Assembly (NCBI GenBank): GCA_022414725.1 | Contig: CM039464.1 | Span: 39,568,699 to 39,632,698 of the forward strand | Direction of reading: 5' to 3' | DNA length: 64,000 bases | DNA from: Microglena sp. YARC | Taxonomy: Eukaryota > Chlorophyta > Chlorophyceae > Chlamydomonadales > Chlamydomonadaceae | Shown: positions 31,718-40,395 of the stretch, one piece after another | Numbering within the stretch: position 1 is the stretch's first letter | Layout of the letters: each line of letters starts with the position of its first letter | The notes under the pieces: model-generated | The model's database searches: none | Told to the model about the DNA's origin: nothing | Seen by the model: the letters and a program-made list of their open reading frames with translations, nothing else | Made by a program: the position numbers and the translations under genes

Positions 31718-31860
31718 GCGATGCATGGGTCTGGCTAAAGTAGTCAGAAATCCGCCCCGACCCCCTGAACTTTGCGCTCCGCGGGGTTCGGGACACAGCG
31801 CGTCGCACTGGGATCGCACCGCGTCACTCAAGTTGCCACGCACCACACACACGAAAAATA
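31718..31860. repeat. Dispersed repeat family G, copy 3
   Basis: AAAGTAGTCAGAAATCCGCC, TTTGCGCTCCGCGGGGTTCG and GCGCGTCGCACTGGGATCGC. It sits between two copies of the 87-bp exon. Confidence 0.6.
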
Positions 31861-31890
31861 AGCAGGCCATGCACTCAGGCTCTGCATTAC

Positions 31891-31977
31891 CTGCCGGGTA
31901 CCATTTAGAGCCATCTGCATCTTCATATGCAACTCCCCCTGGGTCACTCAACTGCATCTTGCCTGTCACGTCATTTT
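31891..31977 (-). CDS. 87-bp phase 1-1 exon, copy c
   Basis: 87 bp with acceptor GTGGGCAG| and donor CCGGCAG|GTAATG. It reads xNDVTGKMQLSDPGGVAYED then ADGSKWYPA. The frame is open and the splice sites intact. Confidence 0.65.
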
Positions 31978-32051
31978 CTGCCCACATATAATGATATAGG
32001 CAGGTCATGCAGATAGGGGTAAGCAGGTCATGCACTCAGGCTCAGCATTAC

Positions 32052-32138
32052 CTGTCGGATACCATTTAGAGCCATCCGCATCTTCATATGCAACTCCCCC
32101 AGGGTCACTCAACTGCACCTCGCCAGTCACGTCATTGT
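32052..32138 (-). CDS. 87-bp phase 1-1 exon, copy b (acceptor altered)
   Basis: 87 bp with donor CCGACAG|GTAATG and an open frame (xNDVTGEVQLSDPGGVAYED then ADGSKWYPT). The acceptor dinucleotide reads GG instead of AG (GCGCGG|ACAATG). Unless a nearby AG is used, this copy should be skipped. Confidence 0.5.
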
Positions 32139-32181
32139 CCGCGCACAGGTAAGCAGGTCATGCACTCAGGCTCAGCATTAC

Positions 32182-32268
32182 CTGTCGGATACCATTTAGA
32201 GCCATCCGCATCTTCATATGCAACTCCCCCGGGGTCAGTCAACTGCACCTCACCAGTCACGTCATTGT
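32182..32268 (-). CDS. 87-bp phase 1-1 exon, copy a
   Basis: 87 bp with acceptor GTGCGCAG| and donor CCGACAG|GTAATG. It reads xNDVTGEVQLTDPGGVAYED then ADGSKWYPT, with the last base starting the next codon. It enters and leaves in phase 1, matching exon 1 (ends phase 1) and the last exon (starts phase 1), so zero to four copies can be included without a frameshift. The motif resembles no domain I recognise; the Trp-Tyr-Pro at its end suggests a compact fold. Confidence 0.65.
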
Positions 32269-32289
32269 CTGCGCACATATAAGCAGGTC

Positions 32290-33140
32290 ATGCACTCAGG
32301 CTAAGCAGCAGGTGGTGAGAGACATAGGAAGCCTGTCACATCATTATATGTTCACAGGAAGGCAGGTCATACACCACAGGGTGAGCAGGTCATACAGCAA
32401 GGGATAATCAGATCATATAGCAAGGGGTGAGCAGGTCATACACCACAGGGTGAGCAGGTCATACAGCCAGGGGTAATCAGATCATACAGCAAGGGGTGAG
32501 CAGGTCATGCACCACAGGGTGAGCAGGTCATACAGCCAGGGGTAATCAGATCATACAGCAAGGGGTGAGCAGGTCATACACCACAGGGTGAGCAGGTCAT
32601 ACAGCCAGGGGTAATCAGATCATACAGCAAGGGGTGAGCAGGTCATGCACCACAGGGTGAGCAGGTCATACAGCCAGGGGTAATCATATCATACAACAAG
32701 GGGTGAGCAGGTCATGCACCACAGGGTGAGCAGGTCATACAGCCAGGCGTAATCAGATCATACAGCAAGGGGTGAGCAGGTCATACACCACAGGGTGAGC
32801 AGGTCATACATCACAGGGTAAGCAGGTTATGCACACAATACATGATCAGCTGGTTAGAGACATAGGAAGCCTCTCACATCATTGTATGTGCACGGGTGAG
32901 AAGGTCATACAGCAAGGGGTAATCAGGTCATACATCGCAGGGTAAGCAGGTTATGCACCCAGGCTATGCAGCAGCTGGTGAGAGACATAGTAAGGCTGTC
33001 ACATCGTTGTATATGCACAGGTAAGCAGGTCATACATCACAGGGTAAGCAGGTTAGGCACACAAGATACGAAGCAGGTGGTGAGAGACATAGGAAGCCTG
33101 TCACATCAGTGTATGTGCACAGGTAAGCAGGTCATGCATC
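32290..33140. repeat. Tandem array, 66-bp core period, with acceptor-like copies
   Basis: About seven units of CATACAGCCAGGGGTAATCA, GATCATACAGCAAGGGGTGA and GCAGGTCATACACCACAGGG at 32,380-32,830. Flanking units (near 32,335, 32,875, 32,995, 33,105) contain a minus-strand AATGATGTGACAGGCTTCC that resembles the start of the 87-bp exon. This suggests decayed copies of its acceptor boundary. Confidence 0.75.
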
Positions 33141-33259
33141 ACAGGGTGAGAGACATATGACATTGCAAGCACTTCGCACACGATTAACTGTGAGAGATAC
33201 AACATAATTTATGCACTCAGTTTATACTGCAGTTAGTGGGAGACATAACAACCCAACTA

Positions 33260-34680
33260 ACCAATGTATACATTGTTGTACCATGCCCCAACCCATGCAT
33301 GCAACACCCCCGTACACATACATACACCGATGCATGCACCATCCCCCAACTCATGCATACATCTATTCAACATCTTCCAACCCAAGCATGAAAACATACA
33401 CATGCAAACACCCAAGAAACATCCTCCAACCCATGCATTTAACCATTACCAACCTCCAACCCATGCATACATCCATGCACCATCTCCCAACACAAGCACG
33501 CAAACATGCCCATGCACACACCCAAGAAACATCCTCCAACCCATGCATTTAACCATTACCAGCCTCCAACCCATGCATACATCCAAGCACCATCTCCCAA
33601 CACAAGCACGCAAACATGCCCATGCACACACCCAAGAAACATCCTCCAACCCATGCATTTAACCATTACCAGCCTCCAATCCATGCATACATTCATGCAC
33701 CATCTTCCAAACCATGCAAACATACATGTACCATCTTCCAACACATGCAAACATCCATGCATGCACCACCCTCTCACCAATGCGCTCATGTATGTACCAT
33801 CTCACAACCCATGCATCCAAACATATCCCATCCCCCAACCTATACACACAACCATGCATGCACCACCCTCTTACACATGCATGCACCGATGCATACACCA
33901 TACTCCAACCTATGCATCCAAAAGATCCCATCCTCCAACCTATACACACAACCATGTATACACCACCCTCTTACACATGCATACACCGATGCATGCACCA
34001 TACCCCAACCCATGCATCCAAACATATCCCATCCCCCAACCTTTACACTCAACTGTGTATGCACCACCCTCTTACACATGCATACACCGATGCATGCACC
34101 ATACCCCAACCCATGCATCCAAACATATCCCATCCCCAAACCTATACACACAACCATGCATGCACCACCCTCTTACACATGCATACACCGATGCATACAC
34201 CATACTCCAACCTATGCATCCAAAAGATCCCATCCTCCAACCTATACACACAACCATGTATGCACCACCCTCTTACACATGCATACACCGATGCATACAC
34301 CATACTCCAACCTATGCATCCAAAAGATCCCATCCTCCAACCTATACACTCAACCGTGTATGCACCACCCTCTTACACATGCAAACACCGATGCATGCAC
34401 CATACCCCAACCCAAGCATGAACCATCCTCAAAACTATGAACACATCCATGCATGCACAACCCTCTTACCCACACACCCGCACACACATCAATCCATGCA
34501 CGACCCTCTCACCCACACCCTCTTACCCACACACCCGCACACACATACATGCATGCACGACTCTCTTACCACACACCCTCTCACCCACTCACCCGCACAC
34601 ACATCCATGCATGCACGACCCTCTTACCCACACACCTATCCATGCACCACCCTGGAGTTCACATTCATGATCTAATCACA
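33260..34680. repeat. CA-rich tandem arrays (about 120 bp and about 105-118 bp)
   Basis: Three near-identical units of about 120 bp (33,411-33,690) contain AAGAAACATCCTCCAACCCA and CATTTAACCATTACCAGCCT. About six units (33,780-34,420) contain ACCATGCATGCACCACCCTC, TTACACATGCATACACCGAT and CATCCCATCCTCCAACCTAT. A decayed CACCCGCACACACATC tail follows. Pro/His/Thr-rich frames up to 389 codons across it come from the repeat. Confidence 0.85.
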
Positions 34681-34689
34681 TGATGTGAT

Positions 34690-35830
34690 AGAATGCACTT
34701 ACGTCCATCCACTTACATAAGTAGTATTTGTTGAACCCGGTCTCTTTGGACCTGCTTAACCATACACCATGCTCTAACCCATGCACACATCCATGCATGC
34801 ACCACCCTGGACTTCACATGATAAGCTGATCACCCCTTCACATCTACTCACACAAGTACTGCTTAGGGAACCCGGTCTTCCCTTGGATCTGCTTAACCGT
34901 ACACCATGCTCTAACCCATGCACACATGATGAGCTGCTCACCCCTTCACATCTACTCACACAAGTACTGCTTAGGGAACCCGGTCTTCCCTTGGATCTGC
35001 TTAACCGTACACCATGCTCTAACCCATGCACACATGATGAGCTGCTCACCCCTTCACATCTACTCACACAAGTACTGCTTAGGGAACCCGGTCTTCCCTT
35101 GGATCTGCTTAACCGTACACCATGCTCTAACCCATGCACACATGATGAGCTGCTCACCCGTTCACATCTACTCACACAAGTACTGCTTAGGGAACCCGGT
35201 CTTCCCTTGGATCTGCTTAACCGTACACCATGCTCTAACCCATGCACACATGATGAGCTGCTCACCCCTTCACATCTACTCACACAAGTACTGCTTAGGG
35301 AACCCGGTCTTCCCTTGGATCTGCTTAACCGTACACCATGCTCTAACCCATGCACACATGATGAGCTGCTCACCCCTTCACATCTACTCACAGAAGTTCT
35401 ACTTAGGGAGCCTGGTCTTCCCTTGGACCTGCTTAACCACACACCATGCTCTAACCCTAGCACACATCCATGCATGCACCACGCTGGACTTTACATGATG
35501 AGCTGCTCACCGTTCACATCTACTCACATAAGTAATCCTTAGGGAACCCGGTCTTTCCTTGGACCTGTTTAATCACACACGATGCTCTAACCCACGCACT
35601 CATCCATGCTTGCATTACCCCCTCACCCATGCATGCAACACCCTGGACTTCACATGATGAGCTGCTCACCCGTTCACATCTACTCACATAAGTAGAACTT
35701 AGGGAACCCGGTCTTCCGTGGACCTGCTGAACCGCACACCATGCTCTAACCCACGCACACATCCATGTATGGATCACCCTCTCACCCATTCATGCACCAC
35801 AAAGGACTTGACATGCTGATCTGGTCAACC
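34690..35830 (-). repeat. Array of exon-1 donor-boundary copies, 108-bp period
   Basis: Eight or nine units. Five (34,808-35,390) are nearly identical with an exact 108-bp period (GCTTAGGGAACCCGG starts at 34,861, 34,969, 35,077, 35,185, 35,293), and older ones flank them. On the minus strand each unit holds a homologue of the last about 13 codons of exon 1 (KxxGKTGFPKQYL against KVLGESAFPKYYF) followed by a donor GTGAGT or GTAAGT. Some copies have a stop or frameshift, so most are not functional exons. The array lies on the intron side of exon 1. Confidence 0.8.
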
Positions 35831-35846
35831 GGTCACATCCACTTAC

Positions 35847-35988
35847 AGAAGTAATATTTCGGGAATGCGCTCTCCCCAAGGACCTTCTCCTGCGCCATAT
35901 CGCTGAACTTAAGCCAGTGCCACGGCAGCCTTGGAAGCGCGAAAACAACCCATACGACGGCCAGAAGCCATCTCAAAGCGGAATGCAT
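35847..35988 (-). CDS. Signal-peptide protein of unknown family, first exon
   Basis: 142 bp from ATG at 35,988 (an in-frame ATG also exists at 36,018) to donor TTCT|GTAAGTG, ending in phase 1. The start MHSALRWLLAVVWVVFALPR is a classic signal peptide or signal anchor: one basic residue, then a long Leu/Val/Trp/Ala core. It continues with PWHWLKFSDMAQEKVLGESA and FPKYYF. Joined in phase to one 87-bp exon and the last exon it gives about 150 residues, and with all four about 237. It is probably secretory-pathway targeted. I do not recognise the family. Confidence 0.65.
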
Positions 35989-36036
35989 CTTCTCTTTTCC
36001 GGCTTTCTGTTTCACCACCTGCTCGCGTCGAAATGA

Positions 36037-36245
36037 TCAGTTTTTTTGATCTGGTATACACGCCCAAGATCGCGATATCTATTTCGGGAACTGAAGACTG
36101 AGGTGCTCCAGCTTCGATGTCGCAGGTGGTGCCAGGTAGGCTTCGATCCCAAGCTCCGAGGGGAATGGTGCTTGCTTTCGCTATGCGGGCTTCTTCCTCC
36201 AGAGTTAGACACGGCTGTTGAGGAGAATGCTGCTGAATATGTTCG
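36037..36245. promoter_or_regulatory. Probable 5' flank of the 28-36 kb gene
   Basis: Sequence upstream of the minus-strand ATG with no repeat and no clear core promoter element. Assigned by position only. Confidence 0.3.
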
Positions 36246-36249
36246 ATGC

Positions 36250-36511
36250 AGAGAATGGTTTTGCAGCAGATGCTGCTTCTGCTGCTGCCTCTGTTGTTCC
36301 TGTTGCTATTGCTATTGCTGCAGTTCCTGCTTCTGCTGTTGCTCTTGCTGTTTCTGCTGTTTCTGCTGCTGCTGCTGCTGCTGCTGCTGCAAATCCTACT
36401 GTTGCTGCCGTTGCTGCTTCTTCTAGTCCTAGTGCGTCCCCTACTGCTGAGCTGCTCTGCTGCTCTGCTGCTCTGCTGCTCTGCTGCTCTGCTGCTCTGC
36501 TGCTCTGCTGC

Positions 36512-36547
<36 letters not shown>

Positions 36548-36552
36548 ACCGT
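36250..36552. repeat. Trinucleotide repeat (CTG/GCT)n with (CTCTG CTG)n block
   Basis: Degenerate GCT/GTT units, a pure CTG run near 36,363-36,390, then eight tandem CTGCTCTG units and another CTG run. Poly-Ala, poly-Leu or poly-Cys frames result. An Ala-rich coding exon cannot be excluded (frame from 36,218) but nothing beyond composition supports it. Confidence 0.8.
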
Positions 36553-36830
36553 CTCTTCATCAGCAAATGAAGAATGAGCGCAAGGCTATGGCGAACAGGA
36601 GTGAAAGCCCATAAACAATAGATACATGCTGCGTTTAAAGCGGAAGAGAGTTCAGGCCCTTAAAGGAGTTTTATCGGTTCTTGCACTAGGAGTTTGAAGT
36701 ATATAATGGATGAATGAACACCGCGTTCGCGTTGAATTCAGGTCTCGAATGTGCCACCATCCGCCACCACCGGTACTTATCTGACTCGATCTTATTTGGC
36801 GTTTCCGTTTACGGAACCACGCATGGTGGG
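36553..36830. other. Non-coding stretch, nothing recognised
   Basis: No supported gene or repeat. Confidence 0.35.
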
Positions 36831-37943
36831 CCCTGCGTCAAGTAAACCCAGCATTACAAAGGGGGTACACAAAGGGGTATTTTACTCTTCCTAGACATTG
36901 TCGTCAGCAGGTAGTTTAGGGTTAACCGACGCCACGCTGTGTGCCGACTCGCCATGCTGTATTGTAAGCGGGGTTCCCTGCGAAGGTACTCACGAAGCCA
37001 CTCACAATAACACAAGCCACTCATAATCACACAAGATACTCACAAATCAAGCAAGTCACGCCGACTTTCAAGGAAGCAAAACGCGCCGACAATCTATCAA
37101 GCCACTCACGATTCACCAGCAAGTCACGCTGTCTTTTCTTTTCTCTCTAACAAAATAGTCTTTTCGGTCTGTCACTTTTGGGCCCACCATGGCTTTTCGC
37201 TCCCTAGCTTTCGTTGAAGGGCTTCTAGCAGTTCAAGCTTCGCACTTGAACTTGTCAACCGTAGATGTCTCTGCCATGAGGATGTTGCCCACACCCAATT
37301 TCATCTCTAAATTGGGCACTGTTAGTGTAGCCCCGTATGGTGCGGCGGAAGGAGCTACTATCCCTGTAGACGCAGCATATGCCGAACGCTACATTCTGAA
37401 TGCGAAAGGCCATGCTCTCAACTTTTAGATCAAGAACATCCTGATGGCATTGGTACCGTTCCCCAAGAGTCACTTCAGAAAAAAACGAGGTATATGATAT
37501 GAATCAACCATTATGTCGAATGATGTTAATCTAAACAACATGGAAGCTGTTTTTGGCATGTTCATGCATCCACACGCATTGTATCTAACCGAAACGTACC
37601 CGTTACGAACTTATGCATGTAGGTGATTCCCGCCAGAAAGCTCATAGCTTCCATGTGGACCCCAGGATTTCCTTACGTCTAGCATTTGTATTTTTGTGGG
37701 TCTCCATAGAAAGGTAGAAAGTTCAATCTGAAGCCTGCGAAACTGCGAAATAGCCAGCGAATCAAGCGATCTGCCTTCGAGAAAGAATTACGCTTCTTAG
37801 ATGCAACGTCCCAAAGGGGTACTAAGAGGCGCTTTGACGATTGTATTGCAAACGATGACCTGTAGTCTTCTGGTCATGACCTGTCAACCCCCTGCTGACG
37901 ACAATGTCTAGGAAGAGTAATGCTGGGTTTACTTAACGCAGGG
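36831..37943. mobile_element. 1.1-kb element with terminal inverted repeats
   Basis: The left end (36,831-36,911: CCCTGCGTCAAGTAAACCCA, GCATTAC, a 26-bp insertion, then CTCTTCCTAGACATTGTCGT and CAGCAG) is the inverse of the right end (37,891-37,943). The inverted repeats are about 53 bp with about one mismatch once the insertion is removed. No clear target duplication was found in the flanks. The inside holds a 79-codon ORF and CACGCC/ACTCAC short repeats. A non-autonomous DNA transposon is the best reading; superfamily unassigned. Confidence 0.7.
37189..37428 (+). CDS. Small ORF (79 aa) inside the TIR element
   Basis: ATG in strong context (CCCACCATGGCT). It encodes MAFRSLAFVEGLLAVQASHL and onwards to a TAG, with balanced composition and no simple repeat. 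No domain is recognised. It could be a captured exon, a remnant of an element protein, or chance. Confidence 0.35.
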   Translation: MAFRSLAFVEGLLAVQASHLNLSTVDVSAMRMLPTPNFISKLGTVSVAPYGAAEGATIPVDAAYAERYILNAKGHALNF

Positions 37944-38238
37944 ACAATGCAACAGTAACACACTGACTGATAAGCAGACGAGTATGGTATTGCTACACTC
38001 TGACTAACACAGGTGTACTTCTCTTACTTTCTACACTAGTGAACCAGACTGGTCTGCGACACTGGTGACTAATCCCACGTAGCCCCATACCCGCCCATCC
38101 ATGATTCCTTACCACCCATCCACACCACCCATCCACACCACCCATACTCACCCACCCATACACACCCACATTACTCACCAACCCACCCATTCACCCACCC
38201 ATATCCCCCCCCCCGCCCCCCCTGTAAGTGGTGCCAAT

Positions 38239-38423
38239 TAGGGTACTTCAGGAGGGCCCCCGGCTCTCCTGCCTGAGACGCAACCAATTGTATAGCCTGC
38301 GTCCTGCGACGCAACGGATCCTTCCTTCTGGTCAACGGACCCTCCCCACGTTGGATCCTGCGACGCAACGGACTCTTTGACGTTGCGTATGCGACGGAGG
38401 ACGCAGCGTCCTGGACAACTCTG
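38239..38423 (-). mobile_element. hAT-like MITE (family A) inside the higher-order repeat
   Basis: 185 bp, starts TAGGGTACTTCAGGAGGG and ends GTCCTGGACAACTCTG, flanked by GTGCCAAT (38,231-38,238) and GTGCCATT (38,424-38,431), seven of eight identical. The same insertion with the same flanks recurs in every unit (39,584-39,768; 40,934-41,104 and 43,274-43,444 with a shared 14-bp deletion; about 49,910-50,090; 51,270-51,460; 57,890-58,085; 59,255-59,460; 61,665-61,860). It therefore predates amplification of the array. Confidence 0.85.
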
Positions 38424-38536
38424 GTGCCATTGAACTGCCCTTGTCTGCACAATCTCAAATGTGGTCTCAGAATGTCATTTGGAGGTCTGAGTAAGAAGAT
38501 AGCAAAAATCATGTGCAAGGCTGACCGCTCTCCCCG

Positions 38537-38571
<35 letters not shown>

Positions 38572-38883
38572 GAGGTGCTCAGAATGACCTGGAAATGGCG
38601 TTTAAATGGCATAAACATCACCATGAATCATGCCATTATAGCCCCATTCACGGACATAATCAATCGGCATACCGGTACGTTAATTGTTGGAGGCTTGGGC
38701 AACACCTGCCTCAATTATAATTAGTTCGTTATCCCTCATGGAATGGTATTTTAATGGTGATAATCTCAATCCAGTTTATTGTGTACGTGCACTTCAGGTA
38801 TGTGCTCGAGAGGAGGAACCACGCTGCTCTCCTACGTTGCATCCGTACATTCCATCGCATGACATGCATGGTCGACAAAACCT

Positions 38884-38964
38884 CGCACCCGATGAAATTC
38901 GAACTCACGCAGGAGAACCCAATGCCTTAGCAAGGCACCGACTGAACCACTCGGTCACACGTGC
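38884..38964 (-). tRNA. tRNA-Ser(GCU)-like gene, copy 1
   Basis: Minus-strand cloverleaf with D arm GACCGAGTGGTTCAGTCGGT, anticodon stem-loop TGCC-TTGCTAA-GGCA (anticodon GCT), long variable arm and box B GAGTTCGAATTTC. One mismatch lies in the acceptor (GCACGTG against CGGGTGC). A TTTT follows. Confidence 0.65.
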
Positions 38965-39047
38965 TAGATATATTCATTTAACCGTCGGCGGGGACTTGAT
39001 CTGGCGGCTGGCCAGGATTTGCGTCGGTGGGGGTGGGTGGGGGAATT

Positions 39048-39881
39048 GGATGGTAGGCACTAGGCAGGCTGTGCTACTGTCCTGACTCGGCGAAGATTTG
39101 ATTAGCTTTGGTTACGAACCCTCTCTCTAGGGGGGAAAGGAGTGTGTGTGTGAGTGTGTGTGGAGGATGGGGGTGGGGGTGGGTGGGGTGGGGTGGGGGG
39201 GCTGGGGCCATAACACCCATACTCACCCTTTGACCCACCCAACCCCATTACTCACCCAGCCACAACCACCCCTACCACCCATACTCACCCATTGAGCCAC
39301 CCATTCAGTCATTCACCCATCCATACCACTCATTCATCCACCCATACCCACCCATCCATACCACCCAAACTCACCCATCGAACCACCCATTCAGTCGTCC
39401 ACCCATTCATCCATACATACATACCACCCATTCACCTACCCATACCCACCCATCCATGATTCCTTACCACCCATCCACACCACCCATACTCACCCACCCA
39501 TACACACCCACATTACTCACCCACCCACCCATTCACCCACCCATACCCCCCCCCCCCCCCCCCCCCCTGTAAGTGGTGCCAATTAGGGTACTTCAGGAGG
39601 GCCCCTGGCTCTCCTGCCTGAGACGCAACCAATTGTATAGCCTGCGTCCTGCGACGCAACGGATCCTCCCTTCTGGTCAACAGACCCTCCCCAAGTTGGA
39701 TCCTGCGACGCAACGGACTCTTTGACGTTGCGTATGCGACGGAGGACGCAGCGTCCTGGACAACTCTGGTGCCATTGAACTGCCCTTGTCTGCACAATCT
39801 CAATTGTGGTCTCAGACTGTCATTTGGAGGTCTGAGTAAGAAGATAGCAAAAATCATGTGCAGGGCTGACCGCTCTCCCAG

Positions 39882-39924
<43 letters not shown>

Positions 39925-40395
39925 GAGGTGCTCAGAATGACCTGGAAATGGCGTTTAAATGGCATAAACATCACCATGAATCATGCCCCATTCACGGACA
40001 TAATCAATCGGCATACCGGTACGTTAATTGTTGGAGGCTTGGGCAACATCTGCCTCAATTATAATTAGTTCGTTATCCCTCATGGAATGATATTTTAATG
40101 GTGAGAATCTCAATCCAGTTTATTGTGTACGTGCACTTCAGGTATGTGCTCGAGAGGAGGAACTACGCTGCTCTCATACGTTGCATCCGTACATTCCATC
40201 GCATGACATGCATGGTCGACAAAACCTCGCACCGGATGAAATTCGAACTCACGCGGGGACCCAATGCCTTAGCATGGCACCGCCTTAACCACTCGGTCAC
40301 ACGTGCTCAATCGGATTATACTCATTTAACCGTCGGCGGGGACTTGATCTGGCGGCTGGCCAGGATTTGCGTCGGTGGGGGTGGGTGGGGAAATT
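39048..40395. repeat. Higher-order repeat, S unit 1 (1348 bp)
   Basis: Bounded by two GGATGGTAGGCACTAGGCAG-type junctions. It contains a G-rich/CCCAT-rich block (39,120-39,545), MITE A, two C homopolymers and a tRNA-Ser-like gene. Confidence 0.9.
40228..40306 (-). tRNA. tRNA-Ser(GCU)-like gene, copy 2
   Basis: As copy 1 but with a shorter variable arm (two bases missing) and anticodon loop ATGCTAA (GCT). The acceptor has mismatches (GCACGTG against CCGGTGC). Probably a pseudogene. Confidence 0.55.

Larger units (their letters stand above)
38040..39047. repeat. Higher-order repeat, truncated first S unit
   Basis: The left edge of the array lies near 38,080 in CACCCATCCATACC-type sequence. 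Order within a unit: CCCAT-rich block, C run, MITE family A, spacer, second C run, about 480-bp conserved block with a tRNA-Ser-like gene, then the junction GGATGGTAGGCACTAGGCAG. Confidence 0.85.

Noticed and set aside
32380..32830. CRISPR-like regular repeat
   Set aside because: Units are contiguous with no unique spacers, in an intron of a eukaryotic gene.
33506..34675. 389-codon Pro/His/Thr-rich open frame and overlapping frames
   Set aside because: Several frames are open across the same CA-rich tandem repeat; the composition explains them.
34774..35542. Repetitive 230-250-codon frames on both strands
   Set aside because: The period of exactly 108 bp (a multiple of three) keeps all frames open; they are shadows of the boundary array.
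36218..36577. Ala-rich protein gene
   Set aside because: The frame depends on the CTG/GCT repeat; other frames are open as Leu- or Cys-rich. Kept only as a microsatellite.
38521..38570. C homopolymers as functional elements
   Set aside because: Length varies between units and the boundaries are unreliable; only structural potential, no evidence of function.
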